Shown here piece by piece: positions 1-7,495 of a stretch of DNA of 64,000 nt. Numbering within the stretch: position 1 is the first letter of the stretch; each line of letters begins with the position of its first letter. The translations under genes were made by a program, and so were the position numbers. The notes below the pieces were generated by a model. It ran no database searches. It saw only the letters and a list, made by a program, of their open reading frames with translations, and was not told the origin of the DNA. Source of the DNA: Candidatus Manganitrophaceae bacterium (GTDB lineage Bacteria > Nitrospirota > Nitrospiria > SBBL01 > JAADHI01); the NCBI GenBank assembly GCA_012960925.1, contig DUAG01000002.1, forward strand, positions 108,984 through 172,983, read 5' to 3'.

Positions 1-2
1 TG

Positions 3-257
3 ATTAAGACCCTGTGCGCAGTGCTCCCTCTTCTTGGCTTGTTGGGGACGGTGACCGGAATGATCCAGACCTTTGATGTGATGACCCGCTTTGGGACAGG
101 CAATCTTCGCGGGATGGCGGGGGGGATCTCTGAGGCCCTGGTTACAACAATGGCAGGGCTTGTGACTGCTCTTTCCGGACTTTTTTTCAGTGCGGATCTC
201 AGGCGTCGGGCGGCATCTGAAACAGAGAGGGTAGCAGAACTGTTAACCCAACATTAA
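3..257 (+). CDS. ExbB/TolQ/MotA proton channel family protein, C-terminal part (5' end outside window)
   Basis: This is the C-terminal part of a MotA/TolQ/ExbB proton-channel subunit. The frame is open from base 3, so the GTG at 21 is not the true start. The family signature P-L-L-G-L-L-G-T-V-T-G-M-I lies in the first transmembrane segment seen, and a second hydrophobic segment (ALVTTMAGLVTALSGLFF) follows. These are the last two of the family's usual three helices. exbD, tonB and a TPR gene follow in the same direction, so it belongs to a TonB energising complex in the inner membrane that uses the proton gradient. ExbB is preferred over TolQ because of the adjacent TonB. Confidence 0.88.
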   Translation: MKTLCAVLPLLGLLGTVTGMIQTFDVMTRFGTGNLRGMAGGISEALVTTMAGLVTALSGLFFSADLRRRAASETERVAELLTQH

Positions 258-280
258 GAGAAAAGTAAAAGCGTAGCAGA

Positions 281-691
281 ATGCGAAGACGGCATACAAG
301 AACTCAGGGCGCGGCGGCAGACATCAACCTGACCCCTTTGATCGACATGGTCTTCATCCTGTTGATCTTTTTCATTGTGACCACCTCGTTTGTGAAGGAG
401 GCGGGGATAGAGGTCAGCCGGCCCTCGGCGCATTCCGCTGAGCGCAAGTCGGAGGGAAACATCATGATCGCGATCTCCGAGAACGGGGAGGTCTGGATGG
501 ACAAGCGGCGGATCGGGATCGAAACCGTCCGTGCGAATGTTGAACGCATGCGTGTGGAGCATCCCGAGGGGGCGGTGATTGTCCTCGCCGATGAGGGCTC
601 TAAAACAGGGCTGCTGGTCCGCGTGATCGATCAGGCCCGACTGGCGGGTGTGTCCAATGTTTCCATTGCAACACAGGAGCGTCGGAGATGA
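281..691 (+). CDS. exbD: ExbD/TolR family biopolymer transport protein
   Basis: This 136-aa ExbD/TolR protein has a short basic cytoplasmic N-terminus, one transmembrane helix (residues about 18-40) and a periplasmic domain. The helix carries the conserved proton-path aspartate (D22) in the motif N-L-T-P-L-I-D-M-V-F. Length is normal for the family. It starts 23 bases after the exbB-type gene and overlaps tonB by four bases (ATGA), so translation of exbD and tonB is probably coupled. Its role is to couple proton flow through ExbB to TonB. Confidence 0.9.
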   Translation: MRRRHTRTQGAAADINLTPLIDMVFILLIFFIVTTSFVKEAGIEVSRPSAHSAERKSEGNIMIAISENGEVWMDKRRIGIETVRANVERMRVEHPEGAVIVLADEGSKTGLLVRVIDQARLAGVSNVSIATQERRR

Positions 692-1374
692 GATTTATTC
701 CTCTTGTTGTTGTCGCCCTTGTCACCAACTTTCTCCTGTTTCTTCTGATGCATAATATGGTTGCGGCGGATGGACAGCGGATTGTCCGGGATGAAAACTT
801 TCGAGGGATAGATTTTATCCGTATGAAGCGCCAGGTGGAAAGTCCGAAGTCCAAGTCGCGGACCGTGCCCGAACGACCTTCTCTCGCCAAGGCGACTCCA
901 CCCCCTGAGCGGATGAAGAGAATGGTGCTCACGAAGCCGGAAGTGGAACAGATCCAGCCCCCATTGCGTCCGATCCGGTCGGCAATGCGTTTGAGGGGTG
1001 GACCTTATCTGGGTCAGTTTGTTCCAGATCCTCTCCCGGTCGTGGAAGGTCCTGGTGATGTCGGGCTATCCGTGGCCCCAAATATCGGTCTGGGTATCAT
1101 AGAAACGGATGTCATCCCCATGGTGAGGGTTCCGCCACGCTACCCCCGGCGCGCGATCCGTTCAAAGATCGAAGGGGTGGTGACGGTGGAATTTACCATC
1201 ACGAGCGAGGGTTCCGTCATTGATCCCACCGTCGTCCAGGCTGTCCCGCCCTCCGTATTTAACCGCGCCGCACTCCAAGCCATACGAAGGTGGAAATTCA
1301 GGCCAAAGTTTATTGAAGGAAAGCCGGTACAGCGTCGTGCCATGCAGAATATTCGATTCAGTCTACAGAAATAA
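688..1374 (+). CDS. tonB: TonB family energy transducer
   Basis: This 228-aa protein has one N-terminal membrane anchor (residues about 4-22), a basic and proline-containing spacer (about 50-110) and a C-terminal TonB domain (about 140-228). The domain shows the P-P-R-Y-P motif, the strand VTVEFTITSEGSV and the helix ending A-I-R-R-W-K-F-R-P. It spans the periplasm and passes energy to outer-membrane receptors, the obvious local client being the receptor at 3.2 kb. The start overlaps the exbD stop. Confidence 0.9.
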   Translation: MRFIPLVVVALVTNFLLFLLMHNMVAADGQRIVRDENFRGIDFIRMKRQVESPKSKSRTVPERPSLAKATPPPERMKRMVLTKPEVEQIQPPLRPIRSAMRLRGGPYLGQFVPDPLPVVEGPGDVGLSVAPNIGLGIIETDVIPMVRVPPRYPRRAIRSKIEGVVTVEFTITSEGSVIDPTVVQAVPPSVFNRAALQAIRRWKFRPKFIEGKPVQRRAMQNIRFSLQK

Positions 1375-1398
1375 TCAAGACCCAAGGGGACAGGTTGC

Positions 1399-2616
1399 AT
1401 GAAAAAAGTTATATTTCTCCTCATGGTCCTGGTACTTTTCGGATGTGGGATTGCAGCGCCCCTGGACGCCAATGCAGAGAAAAAGGCGGTTCTCAGTCAA
1501 CGAACCTACGAGCGTCTTATTGAGGTTCACCGCCTCATTGAAGACAGGCAGGTTGCAGAAGCCCTTCAGGCGCTTGATACTCTATTGTCGAAGCTTGAAG
1601 GGAAACCCTATGAGGCCTCTGTCGTTCATCAGACCTATGGATATGCCTATATTGGTATGGATGATTTTTCCAAGGCCATCCCCTCTTTTGAGGCGGCTCT
1701 CGCCCTGGATGCCCTTCCTGAAGGTCCCGCGCTCCGTATCCTCTACGATCTTGCCCAGCTCTATATCTCAGTAGAACGCTATGAACCGGGAGCGGAGGCC
1801 ATAGAACGCTGGTTGCTTGAGACGCCGAACCCGACGCCGGAGGCGCATGCCCTTGCGGCGGGCGCGTATATTCCCCTCAATCGTTTTACCCGTGCCATCC
1901 CTCACCTGAGGGAGGCGATCATCCTTTCTCCGACGCCAAAAGAGGCATGGTACCAGTCGCTCCTGAGCCTGCATTATGAGTTGATGGAGTATCGGGAGTC
2001 GGCCCGGCTTCTGGAGACGATCATCCTCAAGTTCCCGGACAAATCGGTCTACTGGAGCCAATTGTCCAACCTTTATCTGACGCTTAAGGAAGATGCAAAG
2101 GGCTTGGCCATCCTTGAATTGGCCTACATGAAAGGTTTTCTTGAAGAGAAAGACCTTGTCCTGCTTGCCAGTCTCTACCAGTATCAAGAGGTCCCCCATA
2201 AGGCCGGGATTTTGCTGGAAAAGGGGATCAAGGAAGGATCTATTCAGTCTACAAAGAAGAACTGGGAAAAACTGTCGAATGCCTGGTTCCAGGCCAAAGA
2301 ACTGGATCGTGCCGTCAGGGCCTTACAGTGGGCTGCGAAGTTGTCCGGTGACGGGAAACTGGATGTTCGAAGGGGAACGCTCCTGGTCGAATTGGAGCGC
2401 TGGGAAGAAGCGGTTCAGGCGCTGGAGGCAGGACTTGAAAAAGGCAAGATGGATGATCCCGGCCGTGCCCATCTTCTCCTGGGTATCGCCAGCAACGCAC
2501 TTGGAGATCCAAAAAGGGCCATCACCTCTTTTAAGAAGGCCAAGGCCTCACCCGATACCCATCGCTCCGCGACCCAATGGCTGGCCTTTCTGCAGACCGA
2601 GATCCCATCCAAGTGA
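1399..2616 (+). CDS. TPR-repeat lipoprotein of the TonB operon
   Basis: This 405-aa protein has a lipoprotein signal peptide with lipobox L-F-G-C (acylated Cys16), followed by tandem TPR-like helical repeats to the C-terminus (for example QTYGYAYIGMDDFSKAIPSF and LGIASNALGDPKRAITSFKK). It lies 24 bases after tonB in the same direction. TPR proteins often accompany exbB-exbD-tonB sets in Proteobacteria and related phyla, where they probably scaffold the complex. The exact function here is unknown. It may end the operon, because an inverted repeat follows at 2671-2698. Confidence 0.8.
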   Translation: MKKVIFLLMVLVLFGCGIAAPLDANAEKKAVLSQRTYERLIEVHRLIEDRQVAEALQALDTLLSKLEGKPYEASVVHQTYGYAYIGMDDFSKAIPSFEAALALDALPEGPALRILYDLAQLYISVERYEPGAEAIERWLLETPNPTPEAHALAAGAYIPLNRFTRAIPHLREAIILSPTPKEAWYQSLLSLHYELMEYRESARLLETIILKFPDKSVYWSQLSNLYLTLKEDAKGLAILELAYMKGFLEEKDLVLLASLYQYQEVPHKAGILLEKGIKEGSIQSTKKNWEKLSNAWFQAKELDRAVRALQWAAKLSGDGKLDVRRGTLLVELERWEEAVQALEAGLEKGKMDDPGRAHLLLGIASNALGDPKRAITSFKKAKASPDTHRSATQWLAFLQTEIPSK

Positions 2617-2670
2617 ACAACCCTCGACGATAAGGTGAAGGGTTCAAGGCCTCCATTAAAATCAATTGAT

Positions 2671-2698
2671 GTCATGCCGGACTTAGAGCCGGAATGAC
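2671..2698. repeat. Inverted repeat after the TonB operon
   Basis: The arms GTCATGCCGG and CCGGAATGAC are complementary except at one position, with an 8-base loop. There is no T-tract directly after it, so it may be a small dispersed palindrome rather than a standard terminator. Apart from it, nothing is recognisable in 2617-2812. Confidence 0.45.
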
Positions 2699-2812
2699 AA
2701 GTCGCAAAACGACAACATAAAACTTCTCTTGTCCTGAAGGCGAGTCCTGCCCATTATTCCCAAAAGATGGTTTCCATTCCGATAGAATTCCTAAAAAGAA
2801 CTAAAGAATATG

Positions 2813-2842
2813 TTGACAATATTGCATGGAGTTTAGTAATAT
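2813..2842 (+). promoter_or_regulatory. Predicted sigma-70 promoter ahead of the Fur box
   Basis: TTGACA at 2813-2818 is followed 18 bases later by TAATAT at 2837-2842 (four of six matches to TATAAT). The segment is A/T-rich and followed at once by a Fur-box-like sequence, a typical arrangement for an iron-repressed promoter. It would drive the fur fragment and the receptor. Confidence 0.55.
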
Positions 2843-2846
2843 ACAT

Positions 2847-2865
2847 GATATTGAAAATGAGTCTC
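2847..2865 (+). promoter_or_regulatory. Fur-box-like operator
   Basis: The 19 bases GATATTGAAAATGAGTCTC match the classical Fur box (GATAATGATAATCATTATC) at 14 of 19 positions by eye. The site is just downstream of the predicted -10, so a bound Fur would block transcription. The gene it controls, a TonB-dependent receptor, is a typical Fur target. Confidence 0.6.
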
Positions 2866-2925
2866 ATGGTTATTGCTTGTTTTGGTTAAGGTCAGTAACT
2901 TCCGGTTAGGGACTTGCAATGGTTC

Positions 2926-3054
2926 ATGTATAAAAAGGAGCGGAGTGCCATTTTGAAGGCCTTCATGGAGGTTGAACGGCACATTACCGCCGAAGAGCTC
3001 TATCGATACATGAAAGACCAAGGTTCATCGATCGGCTGGAACTTTATGGAAGCT
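2926..3054 (+). pseudogene. Truncated Fur family regulator, N-terminal fragment
   Basis: From the ATG at 2926 the frame reads a Fur-type N-terminal winged helix: E-R-S-A-I-L-K-A-F then E-V-E-R-H-I-T-A-E-E-L-Y, ending around S-S-I-G-W-N. After that the resemblance is lost and the frame stops at about 3075. The recognition helix (normally A-T-V-Y-R-T-L), the dimerisation domain and the metal ligands are missing. It sits under the Fur-box promoter and ahead of the receptor, so it looks like the remnant of an autoregulated fur-receptor operon. Family identity is judged from the motif by eye. Confidence 0.6.
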
Positions 3055-3200
3055 GTGGTTCTTGTTCCGGGAAAAATATCCGGCCGATGAAATAAAGATA
3101 GTTTACCAAAGCGGCCAGAGATTCCTTGCGAACCAGCGCCCAAAACAACAGTTTTCACACTGGAAACCACAACAATCAATCATATGGGAGGTTCTGGAAG

Positions 3201-5504
3201 ATGCAAAAAAGATGGATACTGGCTGTGTTAATTATTTTGATGACATCCTTCGTACAACGGGGGGGGGTGAGGATGGCTTTTCCCGCCGAGGGGACGGACG
3301 ATTTAGAGACAAAGATACTTGATAAGATATTGGTGATCGGCAATCCAAGCGAAGCCGAGGGAATGCCCGGTTCTGCCCATGTCGTTGTGAAAGAAGAAAT
3401 CCGAAAACAAGCTTATGACGATATCAACCGCGTACTTCGCAAGGTCCCCGGGGTTTATGTGCGGGAAGAGGATGGTTTCGGGCTTTTTCCCAATATCAGT
3501 TTAAGAGGGGTCGATACGAGCCGCAGCGCCAAGGTCACGATTATGGAAGACGGTATTTTGATGGCCCCCGCGCCTTATTCTGCGCCATCGGCCTATTATT
3601 CGCCGACGGTGGGACGAATGAGCGGTTTAGAAGTTCTAAAGGGTTCGAGCCAAATCAAGTACGGCCCGCATATTACAGGTGGGGTGATCAACTACCTTTC
3701 CACGCCGATTCCCAACAAGAAAACGGTTTATCTCAAGTCAATGTACGGCAGTTTTAACGAGTTGCGCACCCACGCCTATGTCGGAAACACCATTGACACG
3801 AAGGTCGGGCGGTTCGGATTTCTGCTGGAAGGCTATACGCGAAAGAACGATGGGTTCAAGCGGATCGACAGGACTCCCGATTTTCGTGACAGCGACGATA
3901 CCGGCTTTACAAAGACCGAACCCATGATCAAGGTATCCTGGGAACCGAAGACCGCGATCTATCAGCATTTGGAGTTGAAATATGGTCAGACCAAACTGGA
4001 TGCGAATGAAACCTATCTTGGTTTGAGCGAAGCCGACTTCAACGCAAACCCCACTCGGCGTTACGCCGCTTCGCGCTTCGATAATATGGATGCCATGCAG
4101 AAGCGCACTTCCCTGCGTTATGCGGTTAGTCCGACGGATGATCTGGATATCATCACGACACTTTATTACAATACATTCGACCGCAATTGGTACAAACTGA
4201 ATGATTTGAGGGCATTGCCCGTTTTGCCCGTTTCCGTGAATATGTCGCTTTCAGAGGCCCTGGCGGGCGGTGGCGGCGGTGAGGGGCTTGCCTGTCTCAA
4301 GGGTGCGGGGGTATGTACCTTGCGTGTCCGCGCGAACAATCGTTCGTATAAAGCAAAAGGCGCTGAGACCGTCACTTACTATCGTTTTGGATCAGAGGTG
4401 TGGCACGAAGTTTCCTTTGGCATCCGTTATCATATGGATGAAGTGCGGCGTTTTCAGTGGAACGACCTGTATGCGCAATCCGCTAACGGCACGATTTCCG
4501 GTCTCACGCCAGGCACGCCAGGTGACGCCGGAGACCGCCTTCAAGAAACGGACGCACTGGCCTTTTATCTTCAGGATACGATTGAGGCCGGCCCGTGGAC
4601 CTTTATCCCGGGCATCCGCTACGAGCGTTTGGACCAAACTTCGGAAGATCCGAAAGGCACATTGCAAGGTGCGGGCGGGACGAAGGGAAGAGATGGCGAA
4701 AACAGCCTTGATATGGTGGGCGGAGGTCTGGGCGTCTCCTATCGTGTGAATGAGGCATGGACCACGTTCGGCGGCGTGCATCGCGGTTTTTCACCACCCA
4801 GTCCTAGAGGGACGCGAAGCGGTCTCGATGAAGAAACCAGCCTTGCTTTTGAAACAGGTGCGCGATACAGGAACCGCAGACAAGCGCTCGCCGTCGAAGC
4901 GGTGCTTTTTTATACCCAGTTTAAAGATCTGGTTGTCACGGATAATGTCGGCGGGACGGGCAGCGGCGACGATGAAAATTTTGGCGAAGTCGATAGCTAC
5001 GGGCTTGAATTTTCGTCGCAGATTGACCCAGGGATCGCGAATCGGTGGAAAGTCCGCAATCCCTGGTACTTGACCTTGACCTATACAAATGCGGAACAGC
5101 AGAATGACGCGAGATCGACTGACGCCGAGTCGATCTTCAGCTTTGGGAAAAAAGGCAACAAGGTGACCTATGTACCGGAATGGGTGATCAGCGTCGGAAC
5201 GGGTGTGGAAACAGAGCGATGGGGGGGCTTTATTTCGGGAACCTACGTGGATGAGACCTTCTCCAGCGCCGATAACAGCAGTCTCCAAGTCAACGGTGAC
5301 GGCGATCCAGATGCCCGTTTTGGAAAAACGGACAGCTACTTTGTGGCTGATTTGACGGGCTTTTACCGCATCAGCGAAGAAGTGAAGCTCTTCGGCGGTG
5401 TACAAAACCTCTTCGACGAGGAATACATTGTGTCGCGTCAACCGCACGGACCGCGTCCCGGAATGCCGCTATTCGGCTATGTGGGGATTGAACTGTCGAT
5501 GTAG
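3201..5504 (+). CDS. TonB-dependent outer-membrane receptor (FecA-like, probably iron chelate uptake)
   Basis: This is a TonB-dependent receptor of 767 aa. The frame is open upstream to 3126, but ATG 3201 is preferred: a GGGAGG lies 9 bases upstream and the protein then begins with a signal peptide (QKRWILAVLIILMTSF). The plug domain covers about residues 45-170 with typical motifs (INRVLRKVPGVYVREEDG, then ISLRGVD, MEDGI and LEVLKGSSQIKYGP). The rest is beta-barrel strands ending F-G-Y-V-G-I-E-L-S-M, slightly unusual because the last residue is not aromatic. The plug resembles FecA-type receptors for ferric citrate or siderophores. The substrate is inferred from the Fur-box promoter and cannot be read from the sequence. 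Confidence 0.9.
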   Translation: MQKRWILAVLIILMTSFVQRGGVRMAFPAEGTDDLETKILDKILVIGNPSEAEGMPGSAHVVVKEEIRKQAYDDINRVLRKVPGVYVREEDGFGLFPNISLRGVDTSRSAKVTIMEDGILMAPAPYSAPSAYYSPTVGRMSGLEVLKGSSQIKYGPHITGGVINYLSTPIPNKKTVYLKSMYGSFNELRTHAYVGNTIDTKVGRFGFLLEGYTRKNDGFKRIDRTPDFRDSDDTGFTKTEPMIKVSWEPKTAIYQHLELKYGQTKLDANETYLGLSEADFNANPTRRYAASRFDNMDAMQKRTSLRYAVSPTDDLDIITTLYYNTFDRNWYKLNDLRALPVLPVSVNMSLSEALAGGGGGEGLACLKGAGVCTLRVRANNRSYKAKGAETVTYYRFGSEVWHEVSFGIRYHMDEVRRFQWNDLYAQSANGTISGLTPGTPGDAGDRLQETDALAFYLQDTIEAGPWTFIPGIRYERLDQTSEDPKGTLQGAGGTKGRDGENSLDMVGGGLGVSYRVNEAWTTFGGVHRGFSPPSPRGTRSGLDEETSLAFETGARYRNRRQALAVEAVLFYTQFKDLVVTDNVGGTGSGDDENFGEVDSYGLEFSSQIDPGIANRWKVRNPWYLTLTYTNAEQQNDARSTDAESIFSFGKKGNKVTYVPEWVISVGTGVETERWGGFISGTYVDETFSSADNSSLQVNGDGDPDARFGKTDSYFVADLTGFYRISEEVKLFGGVQNLFDEEYIVSRQPHGPRPGMPLFGYVGIELSM

Positions 5505-5555
5505 CGTTTTCTTAAAGAAGATGCAAGAATATTTAGAACGTGTGTAAGGACCCAA

Positions 5556-5619
5556 ATGTTTCTGTACCAGCTGTTGGAGCAGGGCGGCCCGGTGATGTAT
5601 GTATTGCTGGCCGGGTCCA
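5556..5619 (+). pseudogene. Remnant of an exbB gene (N-terminus only)
   Basis: From the ATG at 5556 the frame reads M-F-L-Y-Q-L-L-E-Q-G-G-P-V-M-Y-V-L-L-A-G-S, a typical start of a MotA/TolQ/ExbB subunit (the G-G-P-V-M-Y motif before the first helix). The similarity ends abruptly near 5619, where receptor-like sequence begins. A deletion joining the start of an exbB to the end of a receptor gene explains it best. Confidence 0.6.
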
Positions 5620-5797
5620 CCCTGAAGGCCTATACCGTCGTGGATTGGGCGGACGCTGGGATTTCGAGGCCGATCATGCCTTGTACCTGAAGATCGACAA
5701 CGCCCTGGATAAAAGCGATCTCCTGTCGCGGCGCCCCTTTGGCGACCGCCCGGGAAAGCCCAGAACCTTCGGCCTGGGCTATAAATATTCTTTCTAG
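5620..5797 (+). pseudogene. Remnant of a second TonB-dependent receptor (C-terminus only)
   Basis: The last about 50 codons of this stretch read like the end of a TonB-dependent receptor barrel: R-W-D-F-E-A-D-H-A-L-Y-L-K-I-D-N-A-L-D, then G-L-G-Y-K-Y-S-F and stop, ending in the expected aromatic residue. Upstream the better frame (KAYTVVDW) is shifted relative to this one, so the piece is also frameshifted. It has no signal peptide, plug or start of its own. The strands differ from those ending the complete receptor at 5504, so it comes from another receptor gene. Confidence 0.65.
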
Positions 5798-5988
5798 TTG
5801 CCTGACAGAGAAATAGGGTCGTTTTTCGCTTTTTTCACCGCCTGGCCGGACCCGTACCGAAAGCTCTACAAAGAGATTCTTTGTTCGTTCAATGGCATAT
5901 CTTGGGTCTCCTTGCCTCTCTTAATCAATAGGGTGTATAACCAGTCTTAATCCTTCCAGTCTATTTTACCGATTCAGAAGGTCTTATT

Positions 5989-7473
5989 TTGAAAAAAGGA
6001 CAGAAACTTCTCAAGTCAAAAATGTTCTGGATCGGGATTCTTTATTTCGCAGAGGGATTTCCTCTCGGTGTTTTCTATGACCTGTTTCCGGTCCATTTCA
6101 GGCAGCAGGGGGTTGAACTCTGGAAGATCGGTTTCATGAGTCTACTGGGTCTGGCTTGGACCCTGAAGTTTCTCTGGGCACCTGCGATCGACCACTACCG
6201 TCATCACAGGCGGTGGATGTTTATCTCCGACATCCTGATGGGTGTTGTGATTCTCTTTTTTTCCTTGAAACTCGGTTTTGGTCCCTGGGCCTGGATTGCT
6301 GTGGGTTGTTTTACCCTACTGTCTGCAACCAATGATATTGCCATTGATGGATATACCATCGAACTTCTGGACAAAAAAGAGTTGGGCCTGGCCAATGGAC
6401 TCCGGATCGGATTTTACCGTGTGGGCATGCTCGCCTCCGGTTTTGTTCTGATTCTCAGTGACTATGCCGGTTGGTCGGGGGCCTACATGGCCGCTGCGGG
6501 TATCTTGTGTCTGTCGGGGTTTTTCTGCCTGAATGCCCCCAAGGAGAAGGCCTATGCGCACAAGGAAGGTCCCTCCCTGCTCGGGGAGTTGAGGAGGCTC
6601 ATTCACCGCCCTCGCACCTTTGGCATTGTGGTCCTGTTTTTTCTGGGAACATTGTGGCTGATCAATAACGCGACCCACTGGTCGGACACGACCCCTTCTT
6701 TCTGGCCGATTTCTCTGGGGGTTGCCGCACTCGTGATGGGGGCAAGCATCGGCCTTGGCTCAAAGGCGCTCTCCTCCGGCAATGGGAACAATTTGTCCAA
6801 AGTGGCGGAGGGACCGATGTTCGGAACCCTGATGGCGATGCTTCAACGGCCCTATATTATCCCGGTGATCGTCTTTATATTGACCTTCAAACTTGCAGAC
6901 AGCTCCATGGGCTTCATGGTAAAACCGTTCTGGGTCGATGTCGGATTCAGTGCCACGGAGATCGGTCTTGTTTCAGTGAACATCGGCCTGATCCTCTCTA
7001 TTGCCGGCGGCGTTGCGGGGGGGTGGATCACGGACCGAACCAGTATTTTTAAAGCCTTATGGACACTTGGATTATTTCAGGCGGTTTCCAACCTGGGATA
7101 TGCAATGGCGGCATATGTGCTTCCCGTCGTTGAGGCCGGGACGATCATCTCCTTGGAGCACAAGGCCTTGATCTACTCTGCCAGCGCCGTCGAATCATTT
7201 ACCGGGGGCCTGGGAACGGCTGCTTTTCTAGCCTTCTTGATGGCGATCGTGAATAAGAAGCATTCCGCGACAGAATACGCGCTGCTTTCCTCTGTGTTTG
7301 CCCTCAGCCGTTCATTGGCCGGATGGGCGGGCGGTTTCGGCGCCCAAAATATGGGCTATGCCCCGTACTTTTTGCTGACCTTTTTCCTGGCCTTTCCCGC
7401 CTATGGTTTTCTCCCTTATGTTAAAAAAATGCTCCACTATGCGGAATCTCAGGAGGAGTGGGATCAAGTGTAG
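5989..7473 (+). CDS. MFS transporter, AmpG-like
   Basis: This is a 494-aa polytopic membrane protein with about 12 hydrophobic segments. The N-terminal stretch MFWIGILYFAEGFPLGVFYD and the following W-K-I-G-F-M-S-L-L-G-L-A-W-T-L-K-F-L-W-A-P motif are typical of AmpG / PAT-type major facilitator proteins, which import anhydromuropeptides or related small molecules. The start is TTG 5989 with GAAGG about 8 bases upstream; ATG 6022 is a shorter alternative. A central loop (about residues 195-275) contains two extra hydrophobic stretches. The substrate is not certain. anmK at 40.7 kb would use anhydro-MurNAc released from imported muropeptides. The gene converges on the ATPase gene at 7496. Confidence 0.75.
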   Translation: MKKGQKLLKSKMFWIGILYFAEGFPLGVFYDLFPVHFRQQGVELWKIGFMSLLGLAWTLKFLWAPAIDHYRHHRRWMFISDILMGVVILFFSLKLGFGPWAWIAVGCFTLLSATNDIAIDGYTIELLDKKELGLANGLRIGFYRVGMLASGFVLILSDYAGWSGAYMAAAGILCLSGFFCLNAPKEKAYAHKEGPSLLGELRRLIHRPRTFGIVVLFFLGTLWLINNATHWSDTTPSFWPISLGVAALVMGASIGLGSKALSSGNGNNLSKVAEGPMFGTLMAMLQRPYIIPVIVFILTFKLADSSMGFMVKPFWVDVGFSATEIGLVSVNIGLILSIAGGVAGGWITDRTSIFKALWTLGLFQAVSNLGYAMAAYVLPVVEAGTIISLEHKALIYSASAVESFTGGLGTAAFLAFLMAIVNKKHSATEYALLSSVFALSRSLAGWAGGFGAQNMGYAPYFLLTFFLAFPAYGFLPYVKKMLHYAESQEEWDQV

Positions 7474-7495
7474 ATGGATGACTGATCATGAACGG

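Noticed and set aside
4791..5447. A 218-aa minus-strand frame inside the TonB-dependent receptor
   Set aside because: The plus-strand receptor has conserved barrel sequence here. The antisense frame is a codon-bias shadow.
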